Below are positions 33,835-45,789 of a stretch of 64,000 nucleotides of DNA, piece after piece; within the stretch, counting starts at the first letter, position 1; each line of letters begins with the position of its first letter. Source of the DNA: Protopterus annectens (Eukaryota; Chordata; Ceratodontiformes; Protopteridae); NCBI RefSeq assembly GCF_019279795.1, contig NC_056725.1, positions 1,749,427,916 through 1,749,491,915 of the forward strand, written 5' to 3'. The notes below the pieces were generated by a model that was given only the letters and a program-made list of their open reading frames with translations, was not told the DNA's origin and made no database searches. The position numbers and the translations under genes were made by a program.

Positions 33835-34869
33835 TCAAACAACACTTCTCTCAAAGGACGTCCAGAAAGTCATTTTGGAGGCCAAGAGGCCCAGCACCAG
33901 AAAAACTTACTCAGACAAATGGAAAAGATTTTGTGTATGGAACCAGGCCAGAAGCCTAAATCCTGGTATACCAAATATCCCGCACATACTCCAATATCTA
34001 ACTGAGCTGCTACACAAAGACCTTTCCTTCTCATCCATAAAGATCCATGCTTCAGCCATTTTAGCTCAATATGATACAGTTCCACCTATTTTCTCTCATC
34101 CTTTGCTAAAGCCGTTTCTCAGAGGGGCAAAAAATAAGACCCCCCCAGAAAACCACCTACTCCAACTTGGGATCTAAATTTTGTTCTGGAAAAGTTAACA
34201 CTTCCTCCTTTTGAACCAGCCTTTTCAGCAGAGCTTCAATACTTGTCATGGAAGACAGCCCTGCTGCTAGCTATCACCTCAGCACGCAGAGTCTCAGAAC
34301 AGCAGGCCGTTATGGCAGTGGAACCTTTCACCATTTTCCATCAGGACAGAGTATCTTTATGCACCAACCCTTCTTTCATGCCAAAGGTAGTATCCAGTGT
34401 GACTCTCAATCAGACCGTACACTTGCCCACCTTTTATCCAAACCCACAGAATAAAGGAGAAAGACTCCTTCACTCTTTGGACATTCACAGACAGCTACTT
34501 TACTATTTGGACAGGACAAAGGCCTTCAGAAAATCTGACCAACTCCTTATATCCTATACACCAGGCTCAGAAGGAAAGGCTATTTCAAAGCAGACCATCT
34601 TCAAATGGATAGCACATTGCATCCGCTTTTGCTACTCTCACCACGGGAAAGCAGTGCCTGCTAGTATTAGGTCTCCCTCTACCAGGGCTACAGCAACCTC
34701 AGCAGCCTTCCTCCAAGGATTCCCAACCAAGGACATTCTGGAGGCAGCTACCTGGAGTTCAGTGCACACCTTCACCAAGCATTACCACCTTCCTCTGTAC
34801 TCTAAAAACAGAGCTGGGTTTGCCACTGCAGTTCTGCAGGGCATCTTAGCTGCACCTAACCCAGTTTAG
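33730..34869 (+). pseudogene. DIRS C tyrosine recombinase ORF3 (frameshifts and catalytic His to Pro)
   Basis: The conserved ORF3 start is ATG 33730 (MDLTSIPSAV). The shift near 33770 fuses pol and YR into one artificial frame. A one-base loss in the C run at 34138-34147 breaks it again before 'WDLNFVLEKL'. The catalytic half has SARRVSEQQ, the HxxR block as PSTR with CCC at 34675-34677 where B has CAC, ATWSSVHTF and Tyr in TKHYHLP. Loss of this conserved His would be expected to impair catalysis even with the frames repaired. Confidence 0.9.
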
Positions 34870-34901
34870 CTCCTACCACCCAACCATAGCTTTGGGACTC
34901 T

Positions 34902-35001
34902 ACCCAAGTGTGATGACTGCAGCAGCATAGCACGATGAACATAGTACAGTTTTGTACCTACCATAAATGTAGATGTTTAAGTGGTTATGCTGCTGCAGTC
35001 C
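34902..35001 (+). repeat. DIRS C internal complementary region
   Basis: CCCAAGTGTGATGACTGCAGCAGCATAGCACGATGAACAT (complement of the left end) joined to GTACAGTTTTGTACCTACC...GTTATGCTGCTGCAGTCC (complement of the right end). Confidence 0.94.
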
Positions 35002-35015
35002 AGGTTACCCTCCCT

Positions 35016-35121
35016 CCATCCCCTCTTTCTAACAAGGCCTTTTCTTACCATCCCCTCTTTCTAACAAGGCCTTTTCTTATACCTCCATTTTCTAACAAGG
35101 TCTTTTCTTATACCTCCATGT
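35016..35121. repeat. Tandem repeat, about 34-bp unit, about 3 copies
   Basis: Units built on TTTCTAACAAGGCCTTTTCTTA(CC/TACC) repeat three times. They lie in DIRS C between the internal complementary region and right repeat, and are absent at the matching place in A and B. Confidence 0.9.
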
Positions 35122-35226
35122 ACTTCAACCTTTGGGATGCATGTCTATATGGTGTATTTGCTTATAACTAGTACCATTGTTTTGCACTAAGGTATGTTTT
35201 GCAAGCTTCTTATTTTGCCTTCTTAG

Positions 35227-35418
35227 TTTGGGGGCACCTGACATCTGGGGCAAGAAAAACTGAAGAAAATGGTGTCGACTGCCTCTTTTATACCCCTGCT
35301 GCACTGATGTCAGGGAAGAAGCGACGACAACCGACGCCGGACCAAGGCTTTGGAATTCAGGCCGACTGCGGGACCACCTGACTGCAGATAACCCAAGTGT
35401 GATGACTGCAGCAGCATA
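35227..35418 (-). repeat. DIRS C right inverted terminal repeat
   Basis: Complement of 29857-30038. It contains the antisense TATA (TCTTTTATACCCC, about 35284-35296). Confidence 0.93.
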
Positions 35419-35479
35419 ACCACTCGAACATCTACATTTATGGTAGGTACTAAACTGTACTTTTTGCAGGTAGCCAGTT

Positions 35480-35868
35480 AATAGGGTTGCCACCTTTCGT
35501 CGTGGCTAAAACCAGAGTAAAGCCGCACCCCTTGCGTCACCAGTAACCTCGCCCATCCCACCCCCTCTCCCACCCACATTCTGCCCATTTTGTGATGTCA
35601 CGATGGCATCAGTCGGTGGGGAACGCCCTCTTTTTCCATTCCTGCTGCCTGCTTTCAGCTGATTTACTATGCTTTTCTATTTACTATGCTTTTCTATTAA
35701 AAAAAAAAAAAAAAAAAACATAGAAAATCAGCCAATTTACAAACTCCAATAGTCTTGTTTCCTTTTGGAAACAGAATACCAGAGTTTGTACAGTGTTTTC
35801 CGGTGTACCGGTGAATCAGTTTGATTTCCGGATAATCCGGAAAAAATGGAGGGGTGGCAACTCTACCA
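35480..35868. mobile_element. Small TIR element (non-autonomous DNA transposon-like)
   Basis: Begins TAGGGTTGCCACCTTTC and ends CCATGG-free AATGGAGGGGTGGCAACTCTA. The first and last about 13 bp are inverted repeats (TAGRGTTGCCACC). Inside are a poly-A tract (35699-35718) and an inverted pair AGCTGATTTACTATG / CATAGAAAATCAGC. There is no ORF. A clean target duplication is not obvious (CCAG on both sides at most). Confidence 0.6.
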
Positions 35869-36049
35869 GCTGTAAAAATTCAGTGATTAGATTGGGGTTC
35901 TGCAAGAACAACACATGTGCAGATTTTGTTATAGTAGTTTACATTTGACATGTGTTTGAGCTGTAATGTAAGGTTACAAGAGGGAGCCCATACTCTGTTT
36001 TAGGGAAAGCACATTTTTAGGTAAGGTATCATGAGCTGTATGGGTGAGG

Positions 36050-36570
36050 TGGTATGAGATTTTATAACATAATTTTAGTTGGTGGAATGTTTTAATAATA
36101 ATAATGTCAGTATGCTTAGCCAATGAAAGAGAAGGGTCAAAGGTAATCCCTAGGTACTTCTGTTACCAGTGCTAATGGGTTACTGTCTGTATCAATTATT
36201 ATATTTGGTGATTTTTGTTAGGGTTTTGATTAGGCGGATATTTTTGTTCATTCAGTAGGATAAGTCTGTAAAGATAGATTGCAGCTTCTGTTGAAGGGTC
36301 AACATGTTCTTAGATGATTTAAGAGGCAGGTTATCAAATGCCTGAAGGACTAATTTGAAGGGCAGGTTAGTGAATGCATTAATGATGAATAATGAAAATA
36401 ACTGGTCCAAGTGCTGATCCTTGTAAGACTCCAGTGTTACTAGTACCTTCAGTAGAAAAGAAGGTTCCTAGGTGCTCTTAGAATGTTTAGTTTTGAAGGT
36501 TACTTTGAAGCCAACTTAAATCATTCATATTGTTATAAATAATGTCATTGTTTATGTATAATGCTAATTT
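36050..36570 (-). pseudogene. Degenerate antisense LINE, RT fragment
   Basis: Minus-strand translation gives 'TSNTGVLQGSALGPVIFII', a decayed RT motif B (GVPQGSVLGP). Further along come 'LTLQQKLQSIFTDLSY', 'MNKNIRL' and 'ALVTEV', resembling the region after the YADD of CR1/RTE-group RTs. YADD itself is lost. Stops are frequent. Confidence 0.6.
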
Positions 36571-37240
36571 GGTACTAAAAGAATTTGCGACACCATGTTT
36601 TTTTACAACAAAGTCCATATTTGTTTATATGATCCCACTGTAGTTGTAGACAAGTTTTTCAAAAAAATTGTTTTAGGGCGCAGGTTTGCTATAGGTCTAG
36701 AATCTTTCTATTCCTTTGGGTTTGCTTTTTTGGGGGAAATAAATGATGTATGAGTGCTTAAGGGATGTGAGCAAAAATAGAAGTAATTAAGGAGAGGTTG
36801 AATATATGAGTGAGGTGTTGCTATGAAGAGAGCTGACATGTTCATTAGGGTGGGTATACTTTTAAGAGCTTAGAGCTGATGTTTTCTTTTGTGTTGAGAA
36901 GAACTGTTTGTATTTCCTTAAGAGTGACTTGCCTAAAGTCAAATGTTGTGCTGTAAGCTTCTAAGGTATATAGTTGGGAGGATTGAACTTGAAAGTCTTT
37001 TTTTGAGGTGTCACTTGGTTGGGGGGGGGGTGGACATGAATGTAGTCTTTGGTTAGGTCATTAATAATGTATTAGAAAGATTCTTTAGTCTTCTAACAAA
37101 AATATTTCTTACTGTTGTATTTATTTCTTATCGTGTGGTGTCAGTGATGACTGTTAAATAATTTGGCACTTTGCAGAAGTGTTTTGGGTTGGAGGCAAGT
37201 ATGGTCAGCCTGTCTACCTATCTGTAAGAAATGAGGCCTT
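36571..37240. other. No clear feature; possibly further LINE decay
   Basis: May be the 5' continuation of the antisense LINE, but no motif is readable. Contains a poly-G run at 37021-37030. Confidence 0.3.
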
Positions 37241-37245
37241 TGCTT

Positions 37246-37392
37246 AACCAATAATCCACAACTGTTAGGGGGTATATCAGAATTTACCCATGGTTAGTGT
37301 GGTTTGCTCACAAGGGCGAAGCTTAAGTGATTAAACAAAGCCAGCAGGTGGTAAATCCTGATATACCTACAAACAGGAGTGGTTTATTGCTT
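37246..37392 (-). mobile_element. Palindromic MITE, copy 2 (diverged)
   Basis: Centre GTGGTTTGCTCACAAGGGCGAAGC...AACAAAGCCAGC-GTGGTAAATCC matches the reverse complement of the MITE at 51139-51285. The arms can still pair (GGTATATCAG / CTGATATACC), and the ends resemble CAATAA..CCAC. Confidence 0.8.
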
Positions 37393-37554
37393 TTATACAG
37401 TTACATTATTTAAGAGAGAAATTGCTTACCTTTCTAAATTAATGTCCTTGTATAATGGCACTTCAGTCTTCTCTGTTCTTCACATGCATGTGGAACTTGC
37501 CCACACTTGCACAGTACATCGGTGGTGTGTAGAGAAAAGAGAATCTCTGTTGCC

Positions 37555-37556
<2 letters not shown>

Positions 37557-37587
<31 letters not shown>
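37557..37587. repeat. Poly-T tract
   Basis: An uninterrupted run of about 29 T. A retrotransposon tail on the minus strand is possible but no body is recognised. Confidence 0.9.
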
Positions 37588-37592
<5 letters not shown>

Positions 37593-38189
37593 AAAAAGTC
37601 AGGATTTTAAAAGGGAAATCAGGTAAGTTTCTGTTTTAGTTTTGCAGAAGATACCTGATTGTACTTGTTTTTTCCTGACGCTCAGCTTAAGCCAATAGAT
37701 AGTGTGGCTGCTCAATGGTACTTCAGTGACTGGACTTTTTTTCTATTGGTATATGCTTGATTTGCAACTGGCACACTGATTAGACTGTCCAGTCAGCATG
37801 CTTGTTTTGAATAGCAACGAGCAGTTATTGTGTAATATATTTTAACAGTTTTGTCCCTTTCTTGCCACAATGTCACAATCCTATAAGAAATTAAAAATAA
37901 AAATGTATACTTTTGAACTGTGGATATATGGAGTTTTCCTCCGGTATGAGAAGTTAAAAAATTCTGAAATGATTACTCCTACTGTTCTATTTTTATTTAT
38001 AGCTGAAACATTGATTTACCCTGTCTTAATGTAAGTGTATTGTTGTTCAGCAATATAGTAATATAAAAGATATATACAATGACTTCAAATCAAACTATTA
38101 TTAACTTATTTTGCTCTATCTTTGTATCCTTTTCTTCTTGGATATATTACACAACCCTGTTAGAATATTTTGTATACTTCCATATATGT

Positions 38190-38340
38190 ATTCTTTGTCC
38201 TTGTTGTACCACTATAGCTATTATATGTGGAGCTTCTCTCCCCGGAGCCTCTGCTAAAAAAGGACTGCTTGCCCAAATGGACTTTCCTGGTAAACAAATG
38301 TAAAATAAATAAAATAAACAAACAAATAAATAAAAGAAAC
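38190..38340 (+). mobile_element. LINE 3' end fragment
   Basis: GAGCTTCTCTCCCCGGAGCC, GGACTGCTTGCCC, GGACTTTCCTGGTAAACAAATG and a (AAATAAAT)-rich tail. It parallels the 3' UTR ends at 28915-28984 and 53990-54090, which share CTCC..GG.CTCC and the GGACTNTCC(T/C)GGTAAACNA box. Confidence 0.8.
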
Positions 38341-40859
38341 ATCATTCTTGTGAGTTAGTAAATTCTGTTAAAAAAACATAGTCTGTTCAACTGTTCTGAG
38401 TTGTATATCTTTGACTAAATCTTTTATGTCATACGAGAATTAAGTAACTTGACCTTGCAGATTGAGCTTGTTTCATTTTAATCAGTGTGTATATGTTTCA
38501 TAGAAATATTTATTCTTTTCTTTATATGATCCAGATCTATTCATTAAAAGATCCTTAGCATTCTGAATTGCCTTCTTAAGTCTAGTAGACACAGTAATAA
38601 AAAAGTAGAGTAAACTAGTCTGAAAGTTTAGTCATGCTTGTTACCTTAAAGCCAGTAAGCAACTTCGTCCAGAAGTTAACCATACATGTTGACATTTTTG
38701 TTCTCCAAGATGTTCCTTGTTGTTTGCCTTTGTGATAATTTAGGAGCATCTCCTCTTAATTTCCAGACTAGATAAACAAGTAAATATTCAGCACACTTGT
38801 GCATTTTCAGTAAGTGAATAGAAAATAACTCCTTGTTATGACACTATATCTAAATACGGTTAGATGTATGAAGCATTGTGCACATTATTTAAGTAATATT
38901 ATACAAAATATGAAACAGTTATGTTAAGTTACTAACAAGCATAGCCATCTTTCCCCTTAATTATTGAGACCAGGTGTTTTTTTTTTCTTTTGACCAAAAT
39001 AAACAACTGCTTGTTCTGGTGTGCAAGCACAGACTGGAGATCATTGAGCAGCAAAACCAGTGAATTGTTTGAAAATAGTTTTCTAATTCAGTGCTTTTGA
39101 AAACCAAGCTGTATATAACTCTTTTGAAAACCAAGCTGTATATAACTCTAATCAGTCTGTTGAAATTTCAGCAGCATTACTCTACAGCCTATTGATTTAA
39201 TGGCCTGAATGCAATGTGTTTCCTAATTTTAAATACCAGCAAAGCTCATGCTCGCTTAACTCCATGCAACCACCTTTGAAACAGTGTGGATTCAGTTCTT
39301 TAATTTGTAATATGTTGTTCCAAACCGTATCTTAACTTTAAACTATGGTACTAAGTGCATCGCATTTCTGTTATATCTTTGAAATGAATGAAACAAAGAT
39401 GTTGACTTACCTCTTTGTCTAAGCGTGTAGTTTAAAAGTCAGCTTGACATTTCAAAGTGCAACTTAAACAATGCACTAAAGGGCTTGCATACATATTTCA
39501 GAACCACTAACCTGGAATTGATTTTAAAAATACTAGCACTTGGTGAATAACAGGAACTTTATAACTTTCATTTGGTAACCTATCAACCCTTGCCATTGAT
39601 TAGCGTGGAGAAAAACATTTGAAGACACTTGCTATGCTCATTCCTTTGTCTTCTAAATGATAAACTCCAACATTTCTTCTCTGCAGTTTAGACTAGTGAA
39701 AGATTATTTAACACCTAATCATCCCATTACAGCCTACCTAAATCTTTTTAGGTAGCATGGTGCGTTAACCAGAGATCTGTTTACTATTCTACAACTGCTG
39801 GCCTTTGTCTCCTGTCAACAGAACCTCTTGAATCAACAATTCTAGGATAAGAGATCTAGCTCATCAGTGTATGGGGGGGTCTGCCCCCCCCCCATTTTGT
39901 AGTTATAGCATTCTTAATATCTAATGGTGCTTTTTCTTGTGTATGACAGTCTTCTTTGCTAAATATAACCAGGAAGAATGTCTGGATCCTTAAGTCCCTT
40001 TTCATTGACTACAACTGTCTGTTTTAATTCCAAGTGTCTTTTAAATTCTCATAACTTAGGACACCCCTAAAACACGTTTAACTGTTTCCCAGAACTTCAG
40101 TGTCATGTCTCCAACATCTCTTGGATATGCCAGGGAATGTTTTGTGGAGCCTGCTTGGGGTGTAAAAATGTTTATGCAGTTGTAAAAAGTTTGTCATTCT
40201 CCTCCTCCTTTCTATGACTTCACAAATACTTGTTTAGAAAAGGAGGTCTCATTTCAGTAATGAATATAAAGTATAGTAATAGACCAACATGGTAGAGTAA
40301 GACACCATACTGGCAAGCAGGAAGACACATCTTGGAAAACAATGAAAACCCACCCAACTGACAACAGTATTATCAGATGTTTGTATCCAAGGTCCCGGCT
40401 GAGGAAAAATATAATTCGGGATATGAGCAAATGTGAGCGCAATCTTACTACCAAGTGTACTAATAACAAAAAAGTATTTTATAAACACAGAAGCAAACAA
40501 CTTAAAAGCAGCACTTGAACAATCAGATGTTTACTGACGAGAATAAACTCATGGAAAAACAATAGATGGTTAAATTTTTTGTGGTTCCTACTTTTCATGT
40601 TCTGTGGGAGCTTCAGAGAAAAATATACTATCAGTTGTAATCCCCCAGTGATTGTCCAATTTTTGTAAAAAGGTAAAGAAAAAAAATCAAAGCAGATTTG
40701 GTAGCTGTCCAGATACTTTTTTTCTGAGTAAAATTACGGAAAATCCAATTTTACCAATAACATCTGTAGGAAAACAGTTTCTTAAGAGAAAGTTTTGTTC
40801 CAGAAGTATGGCAGAGATATGATATAGTATCAATTCAAATATTATTCAGGCCTAATCAG
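38341..40859. other. No gene recognised
   Basis: Intron-like sequence. The only local structures are the 27-bp tandem duplication at 39094-39147 and a G7/C10 inverted stretch near 39874-39893. Confidence 0.5.
39094..39147. repeat. Perfect 27-bp tandem duplication
   Basis: CTTTTGAAAACCAAGCTGTA plus TATAACT occurs twice without a gap or mismatch, so it is recent. Confidence 0.95.
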
Positions 40860-41122
40860 CTGAGCAGTATAGGCCAGTCAGCCTTTCAGATGTTAGACGA
40901 GGTATGTGAAAGAGTCATCACAGGAAAATTTTTTGAGGGAGGAATTCAAAACTAAGATACTGTACAACATGGCTTTATTGCTGGGCATTCGTGCATGACT
41001 AATCTTTTGCACTTGTTTTACAACTTGACCGAAGTTCTAGACCAAGGTTCTAATGTGGACATTGTGTACTATACTTGGACATGTGAAAAGTGTTTGATTC
41101 AGTTCCATGCAGATCACTCTTG
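40860..41122 (+). pseudogene. CR1-like LINE, RT 5' part (split by DIRS D)
   Basis: Readable in shifting frames: 'YRPVSLSD', 'HDxSFALVLQL'-type spacer with 'CMTNLLHLFYNLTEVLDQ', and 'VDIVYxDxxKxFDSVPC', the RT motif A (DLSKAFDSVPH). It ends abruptly at the DIRS D left end. The rest of the RT resumes after 47308. Confidence 0.75.
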
Positions 41123-41129
41123 ATCTGAT

Positions 41130-41290
41130 GTTATCCATCTCATTATTCATCACGTCTGTCTCTTGGATCTGATGCCAGATCAGCTCAGAGTACATTCAAG
41201 AGTAGCTTCAAGGCTTGGGCTCCTCCCATTCCCATAATCCCTTTCTGCCATTAAACCCCCCCAGATCTCATTTGCTACATTTAGCTACAG
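41130..41290 (+). repeat. DIRS D left inverted terminal repeat
   Basis: ATCCATCTCATTATTCATCACGTCTGTCTCTTGGATCTGATGCC through GGCTCCTCCCATTCCCATAATCCC is complementary, with differences, to 47168-47265. No TATA box is evident. Confidence 0.85.
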
Positions 41291-41729
41291 ACCTGATTCC
41301 TGGCTCGCAGCATGGGTTAAGAGTTTCTCTTGGATTTTTTCACAGATACGTGTTCTATTTTCTATTTTTTCAGGTGGTTTAGTATAGCTAGTTTTTCTTT
41401 CCTCCCCTCCCTGTTGTTAGCTCTCGTACACTGTTAGGTGTCTTTCTTTTCTTGCCCTTCCTTCCCTTTTGGCGCTTGGCACCTTTTTCCATACCCCTCC
41501 CCCTTAGTCTAGTACTTTTGGTGGCTTTTGGGGTTTTGTGGTAGTTGTTTTTCTTTGGTAGTGTGTGTTTGGTCCCTGCTACTTGTTTAGGAGCTGTGTG
41601 AGTAGTTTAGAGGCTTACAGTTTAGGTTTATTTTCTCAGTGTGTTGCTTGTGTGTGTGTGATTGCAGGTAGGACCATATCTGAAAGAGATGAGCCTACCG
41701 GGATTAAAAGATATTCTTGTAGGCGTAAG

Positions 41730-44140
41730 ATGCCTAATTCTGATGCTCACAAGAAGTGTGTTTCTTGTCTGGGATCTGACCAGCTTGAGGGTGAATGTTC
41801 AATTTGCACTGCATTCAATCCTTGGGTATTGGCAGATCACTGGTACAAACTGCTGCTCAAGGGCATGGAGCAAGGGGTCCCTTTGTTTTGGGCTCCCCCT
41901 TCTCTAGCGGCCACAAAGACTTGAAGAGGAAAGCCTCCTCTGCCTCCCCGGGGGATTCTCCTCTGGCTTCCCAAAAATGGCCGAGACTGTCAGATCACAG
42001 TACTTCGGATTCAAAGCAGTCCTTGGAAGGGTTGGATCCAAAGGCTTAGGATCCGTCTTCCAGAGCCAAGGCCTCCTGTGATCAGAGACCCTGTGATCCT
42101 ACTGCCATTCCCTTGACTCCCTTAGCTTTCCCGGGTCTGAGGCAGGCTGATTTACAGGGTTTGAATCCGACATGTTCTTCGGATCTGGAGTTAGTTATTC
42201 TGGGTTCCCCGGTTGAATCCACTAGGGTTCTGAAGTCCTCGGATCCTAGACATGAGTTGTTCTGTGGGTCTGGAATGCCATGGAGTGGTGGTGGGATCCC
42301 ATCTGGCATCCCCTTCTAAATCCACTAATTCTTCAGCGTCTTCTAGATCCTCCCAGAGCATCTTACTCTCAGACATGGACAAGATGATGATGAATTTCCT
42401 TAAGGTCCAGATAGAGATGGATCTTTTGGCAGCCCCAGCCCACTTAGGCTCAGGGAGCTCCCCAGTTCCTAAATCTGGTTCTCCTCTTCCAATTCCTGTG
42501 GTTTCAGAATTCCAGGTGCTGGTTTTCCCTAAGGAGGTGTCGGGGGATCTGGGAATATCAGTTTTCCCGGTTCCTCCAGGGTCCCTGACTAGCTTGGTCC
42601 TTGTGGCTTCAGACCAGAGTGGGTCTCAGCTCTGACAGGTCTTCACCGGGCCCCTGGGGAAGGGGTTCTGGTCCGGGTTTTTTGGACTGGTCCCTTCCTT
42701 TGGTGCATCAGCCTCTGACAGCTCAGGCCGGTACTGACTTGAGGGGTCCAGGCCCAGGGTGGGCTCCACTCCCCCTTCCCTGGTGGTTTCAGCTATGTGG
42801 GATGGGAGAACAGGGTTTCCTTGAGTCCTTCGGCTTTTCAGGTGGTAGAGCTGTCCTTCTCCAAGTCTGGAGAAGCATCCTCCCCCTTTCCAGGAAGGTC
42901 CCATCCCATCGATATCAGGTGTCTTAAGCCCATTCATCTTGTCCAGGGGCAGTCCTCCCGAGATGGCCTTCAAGCTTCAAGAGCCCCAGGGGATCCTCTC
43001 TCTTCTGAGTCCTCTCCTGAGCCCCTTACAGAAGAGCCACCACAGAAGAGACTGTACAAGAGGAGGCACTTGGACTGCCCTATGGAGTCCCTTATGGAAG
43101 ACACAGATTTTGATGAGGGGGACGGGTCACCCAGTTCTCTGCTGGATGACATCTACTTCAAGGACATTCTGGAGCTGTTGAAGCAGAAAGGCAGTTTCCC
43201 CAGCCCCATCTTCGGAGGAATCTGTGTTCCTGAAGGCGTTCAGGATGGGCCCATCTACTTCCTGAGTCTCCCCTCCCCCACAGATGAACTTACATATCTC
43301 ATTGTGTGCAGGACATGGAAGGAACCTGACACTGTGGAACCAGTTCCTAAGAAAGATAAGTTTCTGAGCCCTCCTGCAGACAGAACATAGTGGAGTAAGA
43401 GAGCGCCAGTCAATGCTGTTGTGGTTGCTGCAGCTACAAAAAAGGAGCTGGCAGAACAGAGCTCCAGTGTCCATCCTACAAACTGTGAATCTCAGCCAAT
43501 TGACAGACAGGAGGAGCGTGTTTACGCTTCAGCCACCTTTGGCCTGAGAACCCTAAATTATTCGGCACATTTTACCCACCTCTAAAGAGGCCTGAACTCT
43601 GAGCTCACTAAGTCTCTTTCAGAGTTGATGCCAGCAAAGGACCTCAAGAATGTGTCTCTTAAGCTCTCTATTCCTTCTTTTATTACCCGTTCCTCGATGA
43701 GGTTAATTTCCAATGTGGTTGAAGGTACCATTCGAGTGGCTGGTGCAGGCATTGCCATCAGGCATCTTGCCTGGATGCAGTTATGCGGGTTTGAGGAACC
43801 ATTCAAAGCATCTTTTACCAATGCTCCATTTGATGGCCACTCGCTGCTTGGACCTTCTGTCAAATAACCCTTAACTCACAGTGAACAGGAGGGCAAGACT
43901 CTGTCAGTGGTCAGGATCAAGTTTTCTACTCCCCACAGGTCCTTTTCCAAAAACCAGTGGGGAAGTAAGAAACTTTGGTTCCGCAATTCACAGTGTTCCT
44001 TCCAAGATGCTCCAGATAATTCCTCTTTCAGAGAAAAGGAAAGGGGATTCAATGGTAGACACCGCCCTAGGACCAGAGGGGGTCCTCAAAATCAGGGCTG
44101 CAAGGAGCCTTTCTCTAGGAAGCCTTTTCAGTGCACCTGA
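41730..44140 (+). pseudogene. DIRS D gag-like ORF1 (broken)
   Basis: ATG 41730 opens MPNSDAHKKCVSCLGSDQLE with a Cys pair pattern (CVSC, CSIC) like other DIRS gags. Then come Ser/Pro-rich sequence in three frames, an acidic block 'MEDTDFDEGDGSPSSLLDD' (about 43097-43155), and 'VEGTIRVAGAGIAIRHLAW' (about 43720-43780), aligned with the 'SVIRRHAWLKE' block of B/C. It ends in a basic, Arg/Gly-rich stretch (about 44040-44140). There are many frameshifts. Confidence 0.75.
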
Positions 44141-44149
44141 GGCTTTGCC

Positions 44150-45780
44150 TGGCTGCCCTGCCTTGGAGGCAGTTGGGGGTCATTTTTTGTTGCACCAAAG
44201 TGCCTGGGCACCCATAACAAATGATCAGTGGGTGCTCAAGATTATATTCAGGGGTTATTACATTCCCTTTTTCCAACCACCCCCAATTACCAAGAAGGTT
44301 CTCCCTGATGTGCCACCCAGTCAGAGAGAACTGGCCCAATGAGAAGTTCTGGCACTTCTAGAGAAAAGAGCCTTCCAGGAGGGTCCTGACAGGACAAACA
44401 GGATCCAGAACTTATTCAGGCTTCGTTTTGGTGCCAAAAAAGATAGGGGACCCAAGTCTAATTTTGAATCTCAGCAAACTGAACTTAGTCAAGAAGTCAA
44501 AGTTCCAGATGGCCACTGTTCAGTCCATCCTGCCCCTACTGCAGAAAGACAAATGAATGCGCTGCATAGACCTTCAGCACCCCTACTATCTTATCAGTAT
44601 AGACAGGTGCTCCAGGAGGCACCTGCACTTCTGGATTGGAGCCAATCATTTTCAGTTCAGAGCTGTACCATTTGGACTCACCACAGCCCCCAGGGTGTTT
44701 ACCAAATGCTTGGCAGTTATAGCTGCTCACCCAAGGCTTCAGGGATTTCAAGTCTTCCCATACCTGGACGATTGGTTCCTCACAGCTCCCATGAGGCATC
44801 AATTAGTTTCTGTCATGCAGTACCTCTTACACACCTTTGCACCTTCAAAAGGCTAGAGATTACCAGCAACTTACAAAGTCAAAGCTGTCTCCGTTACAAA
44901 ACCTGGAGTTCATTGGGACTCATCTCAACACAGTCACAGAGGTTGCAGCATTGCCTCCCCACACAGTGGACTTGTTCAGGCAGCAGGTCAGGGCCATCTT
45001 GGTGGTTCCATTGCCACAGCCACACCTCATTCTGAGAGCGCTGGGGTCCATGTCGGCGGCAATTCTCCTCATTCTTGTAGTGCGATATTACTTGCGGTCG
45101 CTTTAATGGATCCTGGTGGTGCAGTGATCTAATCTGTCTCATACAGTTTCCATGCCTATTCCATTGACTCCCGTTTACAGATAGCTCCTGCAGTGGTGGC
45201 TTTAGTTGGAGGATCTCCTTGGGGGGGTGACCATTTTCTCTTGTCATGGCATTGGTGACCACGAATGCTTCCCTGTTGGGGTGGGGGTCATTTTCAGGGC
45301 AGGACCATCCAAGGCACGTAGCCCCCTCTGAGACTAAATTGCACATAAACATCCTAGAAATTAGGGCAGTCCTCCTCTAATTGCAAGCCTTTCAGGATTG
45401 CCTTTCTCTTAACAACCTCAGCAGATCTGTCCTGACTCCACATGAGTGGTCCCTCAATTTGTCAGTGACATCTCAGATTTTCTCTAATTGGGGCCAACCT
45501 TGCTGCAATCTTTTTGCATCCTCATTAAACAACAAATGCAGAAGGTACTTTGTCCTGAATACCCCCAGAGGGGCAGTCCCTGAAGGATGCCGTTATACAT
45601 GATTGGCCCCTGGGTCTCTTCTGTGTTTACCTTCCCCTTATCTCCAAAATACTTCAGAAAGCCTTCAGAAGGATGACTTCCATAATACTCATTCCTCTCT
45701 TCTGGCCTTGTCAGATGTGGTTCCCCTTCCTCAGGTCTCATCTTAAGTATCCTCTCCAGATACTGGATCCCATTCTGGAT
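44150..45780 (+). pseudogene. DIRS D pol (broken)
   Basis: RT blocks: 'FRLRFGAKKDRGPKSNFESQQ' region, 'MRCIDLQHPYYLISIDR' (motif A damaged), 'FRAVPFGLTTAPRVFTKCL', 'FPYLDDWFLTAP' (about 44757-44790) and 'LSPLQNLEFIGTHLNT'. RNase H and downstream: 'LHINILEIRAVL' (about 45340-45378), 'LNNLSRSVLTPHEWSL' and 'FSNWGQPCCNLFASSLNN' (about 45480-45530). Frames shift repeatedly. Confidence 0.82.
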
Positions 45781-45789
45781 CTCATCTCT

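Larger units (their letters stand above)
29844..35461 (+). mobile_element. DIRS-type retrotransposon C
   Basis: This 5.6-kb copy of the A/B family begins ATGTTCATCGTGC and ends ..TAAACTGTACT. All parts are present, but gag has two homopolymer frameshifts, pol has two nonsense codons and two frameshifts, and YR has two frameshifts and a lost catalytic His. It carries a private tandem repeat between the internal complementary region and right repeat. No target duplication. Confidence 0.95.

Noticed and set aside
32708-34177. Pol-YR fusion ORF in DIRS C
   Set aside because: The fusion arises from a frameshift near 33770; the ancestral pol stop and separate YR start are still visible in other frames.
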